Origin: Xestospongia muta
Lineage: Eukaryota; Porifera; Demospongiae; Haplosclerida; Petrosiidae
Direction of reading: 5' to 3'
DNA: 64,000 bases
Assembly: GCA_963693285.1 (NCBI GenBank)
Contig: OY848918.1
Coordinates: 11,926,100-11,990,099, forward strand
Shown here: in pieces, positions 40,487-51,507 of the stretch
How positions within the stretch are numbered: position 1 is the stretch's first letter
Layout: every line of letters begins with the position of its first letter
The notes under the pieces: model-generated
Databases searched by the model: none
Told to the model about the DNA's origin: nothing
What the model saw: the letters and a program-made list of their open reading frames with translations, nothing else
Position numbers and translations under genes: made by a program

Positions 40487-40760
40487 TACTGACAGATGAA
40501 GTTAAGGACAAAGCTTAACATGTAAACTGTAGGAAGTGAGAAAGGAAAGTACAGATATCATTAGTCAGGATTATGGCTAATAGTCTGATAATATTGTCAT
40601 TATTTTGTCCAGTTATGTATCCCAATTCCAGATATCAAATATAATTCTTCAATTCTGAAGAGACAATAAACACTGTGTATATAGTTCATACTTGTGACAT
40701 TTATTAACTACTAGTTATTAATAGATTATAATATACATGTATGTACATGTATCTTAAACC
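40487..40760 (-). pseudogene. Degenerate duplicate of F-box/LRR gene exon 4 region
   Basis: This block parallels 41690-42060: both have 'ctga(c/t)agatgaagtt', a candidate exon, and the 'catacttgtgacatttattaac' stretch. The exon equivalent (about 40563-40654) keeps TTCAG|AATTGAAGAA but has lost several codons and runs into TAA after HNWTK, where the intact exon continues. It is therefore a dead copy of the LRR exon. Confidence 0.65.
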
Positions 40761-41254
40761 TACCGTTAATTGGATCTAATGAATTTAGCAATTTCATTAA
40801 AATATTCAGATTTAGTGTTGTACAAAGTGGTTAGACAATTAATGCTCATTATGTAAAATTGTTTCAATTATAAAACAAACTATATCAATAATGTCAATAG
40901 AAAAGAACAAACACTCATGATATAGCATATGTTTTGTATAACAAAGACTACCCTAAATAAAAGAAGGTGGAGCTTATTATGATAACCATTTAACTATTAT
41001 CCAGGGGTATGTGTGGATGTAAGTCCATAATTCACAGCATCTTTTCCACTATAAAGATAGGGCACAACCCCCAATATAGATTAATAAAAATAATTAATAT
41101 TGATGAATTAATAATTATAAAATATTTAATTGAGTAACTATTCCTTGAAAATATACATTAATATTTCTTTCATCAAGATATTTCAATATTTCAGATGATA
41201 TCTGGAGAGAGAGAAAACATTATACATGAACTATTATTATTTCCACACATGTAC

Positions 41255-41329
41255 CTCAATACAATCAATAGTTAGTGCTGTAAGAGCTGGAGCAGCTGTT
41301 AATAACAGTACAATATCTCTCAATGTTAT
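41255..41329 (-). CDS. Probable additional LRR exon
   Basis: A 75-nt exon with TTTAG before it and GTACAT after it, phase 0 both sides. It encodes ITLRDIVLLLTAAPALTALT followed by IDCIE, one leucine-rich repeat of the FBXL type. It lies 3' of the F-box gene on the same strand. Direct joining to exon 4 (ends in phase 2) would create TGA, so either an exon is missing or this piece belongs to a decayed tail. Confidence 0.5.
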
Positions 41330-41790
41330 CTAAAATGTATTAGACATGTAAAGAAACTTGTCAGTCTCCACATACTGTACATAATTTATAATGTCTGATT
41401 ACAGTTATTTGGTAGGTCATGCTAGGCCAGGTCCAAGATTTTAAGGTTTTGGATCTAAGAACTTAGTATTACAATATATGAAACATGTATTTGTTCCCAG
41501 TAATTTCAATAATTACTATATATTCCCACTCTATCTGACCCACAGATGTTTATTAGTGGGTGTGGTAGATGTATATTGTCTATACAGTTTATATTACTAT
41601 ATAATGACCCTCTATTATATTATAATAATACCTGACACATGGTCTGTCTCACTGTTAATATCTTTAGTGATTGTAAAGTACTTGTTAGAAGTACTGATAG
41701 ATGAAGTTCAGGACGAAATTTAATATGTAATGAATTTAAACTATAACAAGTGAGAGATAACGATATAAATATCATTTGTCATTTACTTAC

Positions 41791-44067
41791 CAACAGTCCT
41801 GTCTGTTTGATAATGTTGTCATTACATTTGTCCAGTTTTCTATTGTAATTCCAGATATATCAATCAAACACAGTTCTTCAATTCTGAAAAGACAATAAAA
41901 CAGTTTATTACTAACATTATTATGTGTGTATGTATATACATGTAATAGTCCATACTGTGACATGTATACATGAAGTTGTGATATTATTAACTAGTAGTTA
42001 TTATTATAATGTAGTCCATACTTGTGACATTTATTAACTAGTAGTTATTATTATAATATAGTCCATACTTGTGACATTTATTAACTAGTGGTTATTATTA
42101 TAATGTAGTCCATACTTGTGACATTTATTAACAAGTAGTTCGAGTGACAGTCCATTTATTATAATCCATTGTAACTCCAGATATATGATATTAGGACAAT
42201 GTTCACTTATAGCAGTTAGTAATGTATCAGTTTGTACTGGACCAAGATTACATGTGTCCAATGTAAGTTTCTAGAATTAATAAACTTAAATAATATAACT
42301 AGTAATAATTGTTAAACTAACCTTCAATTTATTTCCTAATATGATCATCCCTCTCTCAATATCAGTAATAGAGAGTGTACTGTGACATCTTTTGAATATT
42401 AATGAAGATGGAAGTGATTTGGTAGCTCTTTTGAACTTGTTAGGAGTCAGTGTTCCAGTCAGAGTGATCTCTCTATCTAAATAGATTATAATATCTTATA
42501 CTGTAAAATGTGAATACAGTGAAGAGTATTTAAATGAAGTCAATGTATATTGAAAGGAATATTATTCTGATACAAACACACTGATAGTATCTAGTTAATA
42601 TATTCATATTCTTGTTTGTCTTACGTACGCATACATATGTATGTTTGAGGATAAAGTTTGACGGTTACATTCTACGGAGGCCCAGTGGGACAGCCCAATA
42701 TCAGCCTATTTTTAATACATATTAAGCATAAAGTATGTAGCCAAAGGTTCAGACTATCCCACTGGGTCATGCTCAAAGGTCAGGCTGTCTTACTGAGCTT
42801 CCATACATTTCAACACAAGTAGAGAAATGTATTGTTTTATATAGTACAATAACTTACCAGTTAATGAAGAGTCTGATGTCAGTTGATATAACCTTGTATT
42901 GACTAGTGTACAAGTTATCAGTTCAGCTGGTGACAGATATGAGAGAATGATTAAAAGGATCTCATCTGGTAGATCAAGGAGAGAGTAAACAGGAGATAAA
43001 ACTGCTGACATAGTTGTAATTGTGATATCATCTAAACAACTACTGTTAGTAGCAGGTGGCATGTCTTGAGAGTTAAAAAGTGATCTTTGGTGATTTGGTG
43101 AAGTTCTTGAATTTTTATTATTTGGTTTATGAAGTGTGCTGGGTTTTTGCCACATATAAAATCCTGACGATGTATTCCATCTTCTTTTAAAAGTAAGTGG
43201 TAACATCCTGTTGTTATCTTTATGGAAAGGTATAATAGAGGATGAGTTTATACATTTACATGTAGATAAACCAGTACATGTATATGTATTTGAATACATG
43301 TCTTTACTTGTACATGTACATGTATGTGTACTTTGGATGGTATCCTCTTTTGATGATTTATGATAATTTGATAAAATTGATTGTGGCAGACTTGCAGTCA
43401 TTAGTGGGTGTGGTTTTATAGCTGCATCCTTTTCAGTCATATTTAGTGTTGGACTAGTTGTTGATAATAAGTGGGTGTGGTTTTGTTGACTAACTCCTGT
43501 AGATATGATAGAAGAGGAATGAGTCCTAACAGTTTGGGTATGAGGATTAGTTGGATCCCATGTATGTGTTTTACAATCTACACACCAATATGAGCCATAG
43601 TTGTTTGTTCTGTAACAGTGTGGACATATAAAGATATCTTTGGTCAGAGTTCTTATTGGATCTGCTTCATTGTTCACTACATCTAAACTCAAATCCATGA
43701 TATTATCATCTAATGTTGTTCTTAATTTAGTTAAAGTCTCCTCTTCTAATGAATCAAGTACTGATGTAGCTTTAGTGTATTTACTGTCCTGTGTCTGAGT
43801 GACAGTGTGTGATGTTTGAGGTCCTGATAGTATTAAGGGACCATTAGACGGTCTGTCTGTTATATCATTGTATCTCTCTTCCATCCATACTCCTGATGAT
43901 GGCATTATTCTTTCAACTGTCTCGTCTCCTTTTTCAAGACCCCAGAGAGATAGCACTTGAGATTTGGACATCATTTCACCTAGCTGAACCAGCTCCACCC
44001 ACTGAGCCACACCTAGTTCTTCCACAATGATTACATGCTCAATATCCGTTATGGCAATTGTCGTCAT
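41791..44067 (-). CDS. F-box / leucine-rich-repeat protein with N-terminal zinc finger
   Basis: F-box proteins link SCF ubiquitin ligase to substrates; the F-box binds SKP1 and the LRRs bind the target. Exon 1 is 42858-44067 (403 codons from the ATG at 44067, donor GTAAGT, phase 1). It holds a CPHC...CVDC zinc finger (Cys 148, 151, 162, 165), a long Ser/Thr-rich low-complexity stretch, and an F-box at about residues 363-402 (LLDLPDEILLIILSYLSPAE). Exons 2 (42322-42476) and 3 (42116-42270) are each 155 nt and encode LRR pairs (CNLGPVQTDTLLTAISEHCP in exon 3). Exon 4 (41791-41883) gives IEELCLIDISGITIENW. Phases agree through exon 4; the 3' end is unresolved. The finger ahead of the F-box is unusual for FBXL proteins. 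The 3' end of exon 3 falls in a 48-bp tandem repeat. Confidence 0.75.
41947..42140. repeat. ~48-bp tandem repeat spanning a splice donor
   Basis: About four copies of a 47-48-bp unit (gtccatacttgtgac at about 42013, 42061 and 42108, with a degenerate first unit from 41947). The copy at 42108 contains the exon-3/intron-3 boundary of the F-box gene (AA|GTATGG), so the splice donor itself is tandemly repeated into the intron. Confidence 0.85.
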
Positions 44068-44734
44068 GCTTAATAACTTCCGCTGCTTCCTCTAACATAA
44101 TGAGCATGCAATATCCAGCAGTTTCCTCTATTAGAGTTGTTGACTTATGACATGAGATAGAATTAGAATAGAGAAGGTAATCTATTTCACAGCAAGGCCT
44201 GCTTTTGTTTCAGTGTTTCTTGTGTTTTTTGCACTTCTTTGTTGTAAGGAGAACAACTATAGTTTGTCCAAGTTTAGAAAATAAGGTGTTGTATGCTTGG
44301 AATGTAAGATGAGGTATTTCCTCTCCTATTATATACAATATATTTGAACTAAGTACACAAACTTATAGCATAGTGGCTACTCATATAGAACAGGAAGTGC
44401 ATACTCTTAATGTGAAATTAACACATTCAGGTTCTAATGTTTAGGATTAAGGTCAAGCACTCAATTCTTATATGCCATACTATTAGCTGCTGTCAAATTA
44501 TATAATGTAACAAATGTATTGATTATGACTACTCTCCTGACTTTTAATAAAAATGTCTCAATTATATTTTTGACAACACTAAAAATGGAAAAAAGAAATA
44601 TCTTGAAATGTAGTCATAAAACCATATTACCACTAAATTATAGAATGAACATAAAAATTGATTTATTAGCATCATAAAATATAGCAACTTATTTCACTAC
44701 ATTAATATGTCAGCTGGATTATATATACCATCAT
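44068..44734. other. Intergenic region between F-box gene and LIPE
   Basis: The two genes are tandem on the minus strand. The only feature seen is a minus-strand AATAAA at 44662-44667, about 70 bp past the LIPE stop, a plausible polyadenylation signal. Confidence 0.5.
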
Positions 44735-47700
44735 TTATTTTAATGCTTCTTTTATCATAAGAGTACATTTATTTTGTGCAGCTGTAAGTTCATCACTTCC
44801 CGCTAGACTCAAAAATCCATGAGATAAATTCTCCATGACAGTCAGTGTTACTGGCTGATCTAAACTCTTTAATCGTTGAGCCATCATTACTCCATCATCT
44901 AAGAGTGGATCAAGTGAACATACCTATAAGACAGTGAGAAGAAAGAAATAACTATGTTACAACATCCAAAGTCCTAATTTGCTTATAACTAGAATCGTGG
45001 AAGTTCTTGTATAAACCTATCACAGTCTTGTTTCTATATAGAGTTTTGATGAGGCAGTTTACATTATATTTGTGTGTAAGAAAGGCATAATTCTAGGATA
45101 AAGAGGAATTGTTGACAATGTCCTTTTGATCCCAGCTACCATTGCTATATAGCAATGAATACAGGGAATTATACTTCAATATCAATTCAATAAAATTCAA
45201 ATGTAGTTACTTACTAGTAAATTGATAGGAGGTAGTCCTCTTAGTAGATCATCAGGAGATAAAGCTGGTGATATAAAAGGATCTTTAGTGATCTCAGCAT
45301 CCTCATATGTCCTCATTATCTCATCTATCATCTTTGTAATCTCCTGTTCTCTTAATAACTCCTCTTTAGATGGAGTTCTCCTACCTAGACGATGTCCTGA
45401 GTCACCTTCTTTATGGAAAAATGGAGCCTGGAGAAAAAGAAACACAAAAGTTTACCACAGTACCATAATACCAATGTACCTCACCACAGTACCATACCAT
45501 AGTTCCCCGTGCAAGTACCCACCCCTTTATTTTTGTCCTTAAAGGAAAATGTCAATTCCCCATGCAAGCGTCCACCCCATCCCACCGTCTTAGATTTGTG
45601 GTTATTGTGGTTATTATCATATGTTAGGCTAGCAATTTTCTAAGTTTAGACATTATAGTTTCATTGTCTTTTGTTCCATTTGGAATTGAAAAGGTCAGCT
45701 CACAAGGCACTTCTAAACCGCCTTGCTCAATGAAGGATCTTCTCCTTTTGTCCTTGACTATACATTGTATCATTATTGTGAGTCGAGAAGCTTGTCAAAC
45801 TGCTTATCCCATTCTCTAATATGCTTTCTGTCTACATCATACTTCTTTGCTATAGCAGATACATTGCACTCCGGGTGAATTCTCAGAGCCTCAACAGCTT
45901 CAACTTCTACACCATACATATGAAATATTCATCATTAATTAATTATTCATAAGTAGGTGCTTACTAGAAGCCGTTTTTGAAAAATTGCGTGTAAGCACCC
46001 ATCCCTTTAAAATTCAAATGAACTGTAAGCCCCAATGGGTGCTTACTCAGAGAACTACAGTAAACACCAATATACCTTACTGTAGTACCATAAATACAAA
46101 AGTACTTTACCGTAGTACCATAAATACCAATGTACCTTACCGTAGTACCATAAATACCAATATACTTTACCGTAGTACCATAAATACCAATGTACTTTAC
46201 CGTAGTATTATAAATACCAATGTACCTTAGTAATGTTATACTCGTGTAGCATAAATCAAACAATATTACCATACAACTGTACATCTATGATAGAGCAGTA
46301 CATTGTTACTATACTCCTTAATAAATATACTAATATAATTAACAAACTATAATAATACATACACAGAATAGTGACTTACAAGTGAAGAAGCAATTAACTG
46401 CTCATCTTGGTTTTTATCATTACTAGGATCAGCTGGAATAGCAGTAGGTTCAGTTTGAGGAGTAGAAAGAAAAAAAGAAGATGGATCTTTTGTAAGATCT
46501 ACCTCTATCAAATGTTGACCTATATTAAAATACATGATATATGAACAAACCAAATAATTCTTTAACTAATTTGTTTTACACACTAGACTTCTATTTAACT
46601 GTTAACTAATAGTAATATTAAATTAATGTAGGAAACCTTAAGTCTGTTATTAACTGTATGTACTAATATTATTGGTTATAGTGACTATCATAATAGTTGT
46701 TAAGAATTGTTACTTAAATTTCACAAATTAAAATTAGGTTGAACTGAGAATGGCTTGAAAAGTTGCTACAATTACCACACACTAAATCTGAGTGTTTAAA
46801 AATCAGAGTATACCTGATCACTGAATACACTGTACCTGTAGTTGCTGGCTCTGGTCTCTCATTTGTATCTTCTACTTTATCTGACACTTGTATTTCCTCA
46901 CTCTTCTCTATTGTCTCCTCTTCATCAATACTTTTTTCTTTATCTTCTTGTTTCTCAACAACATCTTCCTTAATTTCACTAGGTTGAAAACTCACAGATG
47001 TATTGGAAACTATATTATAAAAGATACATGTAATAAAGATACATGTAATAAAGGTACATGTAATAAAGATATTTTGCATTGAGGACACTTTTAATACTAA
47101 AAATACATTCTATGGTTCTTAGGTGTTCATTTTAAAGATATAGTCAGTTTTAACTTACCAGATACTGGACCTCCACTTACAGTAGCCACTCTTTTTGGAG
47201 GAGGTGGACGAGATGGCTTTGGTTTAGGGCCAGATTTATAAGTGGGTGTGGTTTTAGGTGGAGGTGGGAGGGGTGGCTTAGCAGGTTTAGGAGGTGTAGT
47301 GTTATCTGGTTCTTCTGTAGAATCAGGAAGAGTCTGGCTACGTTGAAGTCCCCCTTTGAATTTGTCCCATCTGATGGTACAGAGCAATAAGTCATGAATG
47401 ATAAATGGATGAATGAACAGATTTTTGGATGGATAGATGGATGGATGGATTTTTCATATTACAAACCTAGTTTGTGGTTTAGTTGTGACATAAGGATCAT
47501 CAAGTGATGGTATAATATGGCCCTTAGATCGTAGAATTTTACTACGAGTCTCTTTTCTCAATGCAATTATTTCATCACTAGGTGAAGTTCCAGTGTAAGC
47601 CTATAGCAGCACAATATAGAATGTATTTAATTCAATAGTATACAGGTAAAAAACAACATATGAAATGTACAATTGATACATAGAGGGTATGAAAGTAAAT

Positions 47701-48269
47701 GTACGATATGTTGTCTTTAAATGTTTAGATACACTAGCACAGTGAGACTTCTGTCTCCTTACAATAGACCACTTTGTGATCTTAGTACAATAGAGGTCCT
47801 TAGTACAAATAGAGGTGTCTCAATTGTTTGTAAGAGTATAAATAGGAAGACAGAGGGTTAAATAATATTAACAGGAAACTAGCACAAGTGTTTTTAACAC
47901 AGAGAGATCTCTAGTACTTAAAATAAACAAAATAAAATGGCTACATTGTAGAGTGAAGTCTTCACTAGTGACAATGCTAACTGACCTGGAGACAACTGAA
48001 CAAGATACCAATTGGCATGAGGGGATCAATGAGAGACAGAAAACGAGAAGGAGAGACAGTTGAGCTGACAACAGTAGCAGGATAAAATGAGAAGATCTGA
48101 TCAGGTAGACGAAGTCCTAGCTGTTTAATTTTCATGGTGGTTGTTATAGCAAAACATCCTCCTGCAGAGTCACCAACAAGAAGTATCTTCTCTCCAGTTG
48201 TACCTGAAACAAAGAAAACGAAGAAAGAGAATGAAATGAAATATATAAAACAAATATAATTGATAATTA

Positions 48270-48324
<55 letters not shown>

Positions 48325-50717
48325 TTTATTTTATGGTAAAACATTTATCAAAGCTAGTGTTCCATGCAAACAGACACTTCTATAATACTTACTACAAGTA
48401 CATGTATACAGTCTCAATTAAACATCATTGTCAGAGAGACTTCATAATTCTATATCTCTTACCTAACATCTCAAGATTATTCAATGCCCATACATACGCA
48501 AACACACACTCATCTTGTCCACGTGGGTAAGGTGATTCTGGTGCCAGGGAATAGTCCACTGAGAGAATAGGACAGTCTAAGTCACGTGACCAATTTCTTA
48601 AATAGAACTGAGAGAGAGAGAATGAGATTGCTTATGAAAATTATGCTTTATCTTGTAGTTTCTTGAAGACTTACTTCATGAGATCTTGATGACTGTGCAA
48701 CAAAACCACCTCCATGAAAGTGAATAACAATTGCTGGTGAAGGAGGGCTCACTGGAGCTTTACGACCATAACTGTTGCATGGCTAAAGTAAAAACACAAT
48801 GACACATGTTCATCAAATTGTTCTTGGTGCGTGATTTATTTATAACCACATGTGCATTACATCATCCTAAACCTTAAAATAGAACACTGAGTTACTATTT
48901 ATAGCTACACAACATAAAAACTTTAGTATGTTGTGATAGTTTTAAAAGAGTGCACTACAAAACTTACTTGTCCCTCTCTCCATTTGAATGATATCAATCT
49001 CATTGGTATCGGCTTGTAGCCAATTTCTGAAAAGGGTGGAGCCACTGTTATCTCCTCTCCTCGTAATGTCTTATACAAGGAAGATAGGGAAAGAACAGTA
49101 AACAACAACAAAAACAACAACAACAATGACGATGACAACAACTACAAACAAAAAACACATTTAATTAAATACCTGTATTGTAATATTTTTAGCTGGAGCT
49201 TCAAGAGACTCACAAATATCAACAGTTTGACTAACAAATTTTACAGCAGTCTAAAATAACAAAAGACAAATAACAACAACAACAACAGCAACAACCAGTT
49301 AATACAAATAATAAATATCATACTGTATTATGATGAGTCTGTACTATATTGTGAACATTGACATTATAATGTATTATGTAAGCATATTTACTTTGATAGC
49401 TGTTTGTTCTGTAATAGACCAAAATGCTTTGGCAAAATAGATACTACTGTCATCAGTTAATTCTGCTATTTTGACACCACGTTGTGTAGGATGTTGTATA
49501 TATTTACCTCCCTAGAGAAAGAAATATACTACTAGTTAATTGTCACGTGATGGTTTGAAATGACTATTGTATAAAGGACACCAATAATACATGTACTTGA
49601 GACAAAATAGATATCATCTCATTATATTCATACTAAACCTCCACAGGAGGGATCTTGAAAGTTTCACAACAATATAGAGGAGCTGTTACCATCTCTTACA
49701 ATACAGAAACATAACATACAAAAAAAAACTAGAAAGCATGTCCTAAACAATAGAGGTCATTCACAGTGTACTTTATGAGAAATGTGCTATCAAATGATTA
49801 CTTGCCCATAATTATAAGATATTTGACAAACCTTTAAAAGACTGTTAAGCAATTGTTTGACAGGATCCTCTTTAGTCCCCTTGTACCAGTCCTCATAAGA
49901 TGCCATAGCAATGGACAGTAACTGAAGTATGGGTTTGAGTCCCTGAGAATACTGGAATGAGAACAACAAGAACTTCAATCAAATTGATAAGGATAAAAAA
50001 TCTCACAAATTCGATTTAGACTAAGGCCATTAGCACAAAACATGGAAAAGCATTTTATATTCAGTTAGCATTAAATATACATGCAATGTACATGTACATG
50101 TACATGGTATTGGGTCTACTTTCAAACGAGAACAACTTCTTAATATGAAGACTTAGATCTTGAAGACACAAGGCAAAGTCTGACTAAGGTTAATATTAAT
50201 TAATTAATTAACATTAATTAATTAGGATTAATAATCTAGGTCTGTTATAGCATACTTGAAATCCAAGACATCGTCCGTAGAAAGCATCACGACAAGCAGA
50301 CTCAGTGAATGTCAGAGATAATAAACTTTTACGCATCTCTTGATTGTGTAATAGAGGAACTTGAGAAGCATTCATAAGCTCTAGAGCATGTCGTATCATA
50401 AGTTCAATACCCTAGAGAAGAGGAGAGATGGAATAGTTTGTGAATCAAGGAAGTCTAATATATATGTATAGATATATTAATATATAAATAGACAATGGCT
50501 ACAATTCTTTACTTGCATAGCTCTAGTATATGCAGTGATATTACTAAGAGCATCAGCTGGTGAATAGAATACATTGCCTCTTTCTTTGGCATGTTTTTGA
50601 AGATGAGACAAAAGATGACTGAGGAGTTCCTTTAATACATACAACAAACTACGATAACCATTAGCTTTAATTGGTGTGCCATCATATTGAATAAAGTCAA
50701 ACAATGGAGCTTCTATT

Positions 50718-50764
<47 letters not shown>

Positions 50765-50875
50765 AGGGAGAGGGAGAGGGAGAGGGAGAGGGAGAGGGAG
50801 AGGGAGAGGGAGAGGGAGAGGGAGAGGGAGAGGGAGAGGGAGAGGGAGAGGGAGAGGGAGAGGGAGAGGGAGAGG

Positions 50876-50908
<33 letters not shown>

Positions 50909-51376
50909 AGAGGGAGAAGGAGAGGGAGAGGGCGAGGGAGAGGGCAAGGGAGAGGGCGAGGGAGAGGGTGAGGGAGGGAGAGGGAGACGGAGAGGGAGAG
51001 AGAGAGGGAGAGAGAGAGTTACAGATTGTAATGCTCTATTTCGGGTCAGGGTCAAAATGAATTAGATTGAGACCAAAAGAATGGTATTTGAAAAAATTAC
51101 ATACAATATTTTTATTAGATGACTCATTTAAATTTCTATATACTTTGTGGTTATACTAATGTGAATCATTTACAACTTACTTTCAGCTAATTCTTGTTGA
51201 TTACTTTCTATAGGATCAATCAATAAGCTCAACTCTGTATACAGGTCTAAAAACTGTCCATCAACTGTCGTCCTCCTTTGTTTGTATAATTTAAGTCCAA
51301 CATCTACTTGCAATCTAATATCTCGGAATAGTTTCTTAAACACAGCAAAGGTTTTCTCTTGGCGTTGAGAACTCAT
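44735..51376 (-). CDS. LIPE: Hormone-sensitive lipase
   Basis: Intracellular neutral lipase that hydrolyses diacylglycerol and cholesteryl esters on lipid droplets. Sixteen exons: 51181-51376, 50513-50712, 50256-50411, 49832-49951, 49392-49511, 49173-49250, 48968-49069, 48675-48782, 48463-48607, 47986-48203, 47467-47600, 47159-47370, 46836-47009, 46380-46519, 45215-45427, 44735-44923. All junctions are GT-AG with matching phases; total 2505 nt, 834 aa. The HSL_N domain is in exons 1-6 ([14 protein letters not shown] motif: [11 protein letters not shown]). The oxyanion motif HFHGGG is at about 345-350, GDSAGG with nucleophile Ser ~421, catalytic Asp ~777 (LDPLLDD) and His ~807 (SHGF). Human short HSL has Ser424, Asp693 and His723, so the Asp-His spacing (30) is identical, but the Ser-Asp interval is ~87 residues longer owing to a proline-rich and acidic regulatory insert (exons 12-14). 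It appears intact. Confidence 0.95.
45428..46379 (-). other. LIPE intron 14
   Basis: The largest LIPE intron (952 bp). It holds a 30-bp minisatellite (46063-46229) and a partial outlier of the same repeat near 45450-45500. No exon seen. Confidence 0.7.
46063..46229. repeat. 30-bp minisatellite in LIPE intron
   Basis: About five to six copies of a unit containing taccataaataccaatgta. Because 30 is a multiple of 3 it gives repetitive open frames on both strands ([10 protein letters not shown] on the minus strand). These are inside an intron and not coding. Confidence 0.9.
48269..48322. repeat. ATT trinucleotide microsatellite
   Basis: About 17 ATT units inside LIPE intron 9. Confidence 0.95.
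50713..51180 (-). other. LIPE intron 1 with long polypurine/polypyrimidine tract
   Basis: A 468-bp intron. Plus-strand positions 50719-50932 are pure purine (GA and GAGAGG repeats), and an interrupted purine-rich tract continues to 51018. On the transcribed sense this is a ~300-nt C/U tract ending just before the AAATAG acceptor of exon 2. Confidence 0.9.
50719..51018. repeat. GA / GAGAGG microsatellite
   Basis: (GA)n, then (GGGAGA)n, then (GA)n, a nine-G run and degenerate GAGGG(C)A repeats. The Arg-Glu or Gly-Glu open frames across it are artefacts. Confidence 0.95.
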
Positions 51377-51507
51377 AGTGACCTTCTACTAATCAATAAA
51401 AGGGTGGGGCTACAAAATTGCAATCAAAAGGGTTAATTAAACAGTTGCCATGACAACAGACTACCAGTCGTTTAGTAAACAGAGACGTGTCGTTGCTTGT
51501 AGAAATC
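51377..51507. promoter_or_regulatory. Bidirectional promoter between LIPE and CFAP126
   Basis: Only 131 bp separate the divergent start codons (51376 minus, 51508 plus), so 5' untranslated regions and both core promoters must lie in or overlap this interval. The only strong motif is the X-box at 51444-51457. No TATA box is evident. Confidence 0.75.
51444..51457. promoter_or_regulatory. RFX-type X-box
   Basis: The 14-mer gttgccatgacaac fits the RFX factor consensus RYYNYYATRRNRAC at every position. It lies 51 bp upstream of the CFAP126 start codon. RFX factors drive ciliary genes through X-boxes placed close to the start, and Flattop is a ciliary protein, so this is probably its control element. 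Confidence 0.75.

Noticed and set aside
45964..46284. Decapeptide-repeat frames ([10 protein letters not shown]).
   Set aside because: They come from a 30-bp minisatellite inside LIPE intron 14.
50687..51060. Glu-Arg, Glu-Gly and Pro-Leu repeat open frames on both strands.
   Set aside because: They are artefacts of the GA/GAGAGG tract in LIPE intron 1.
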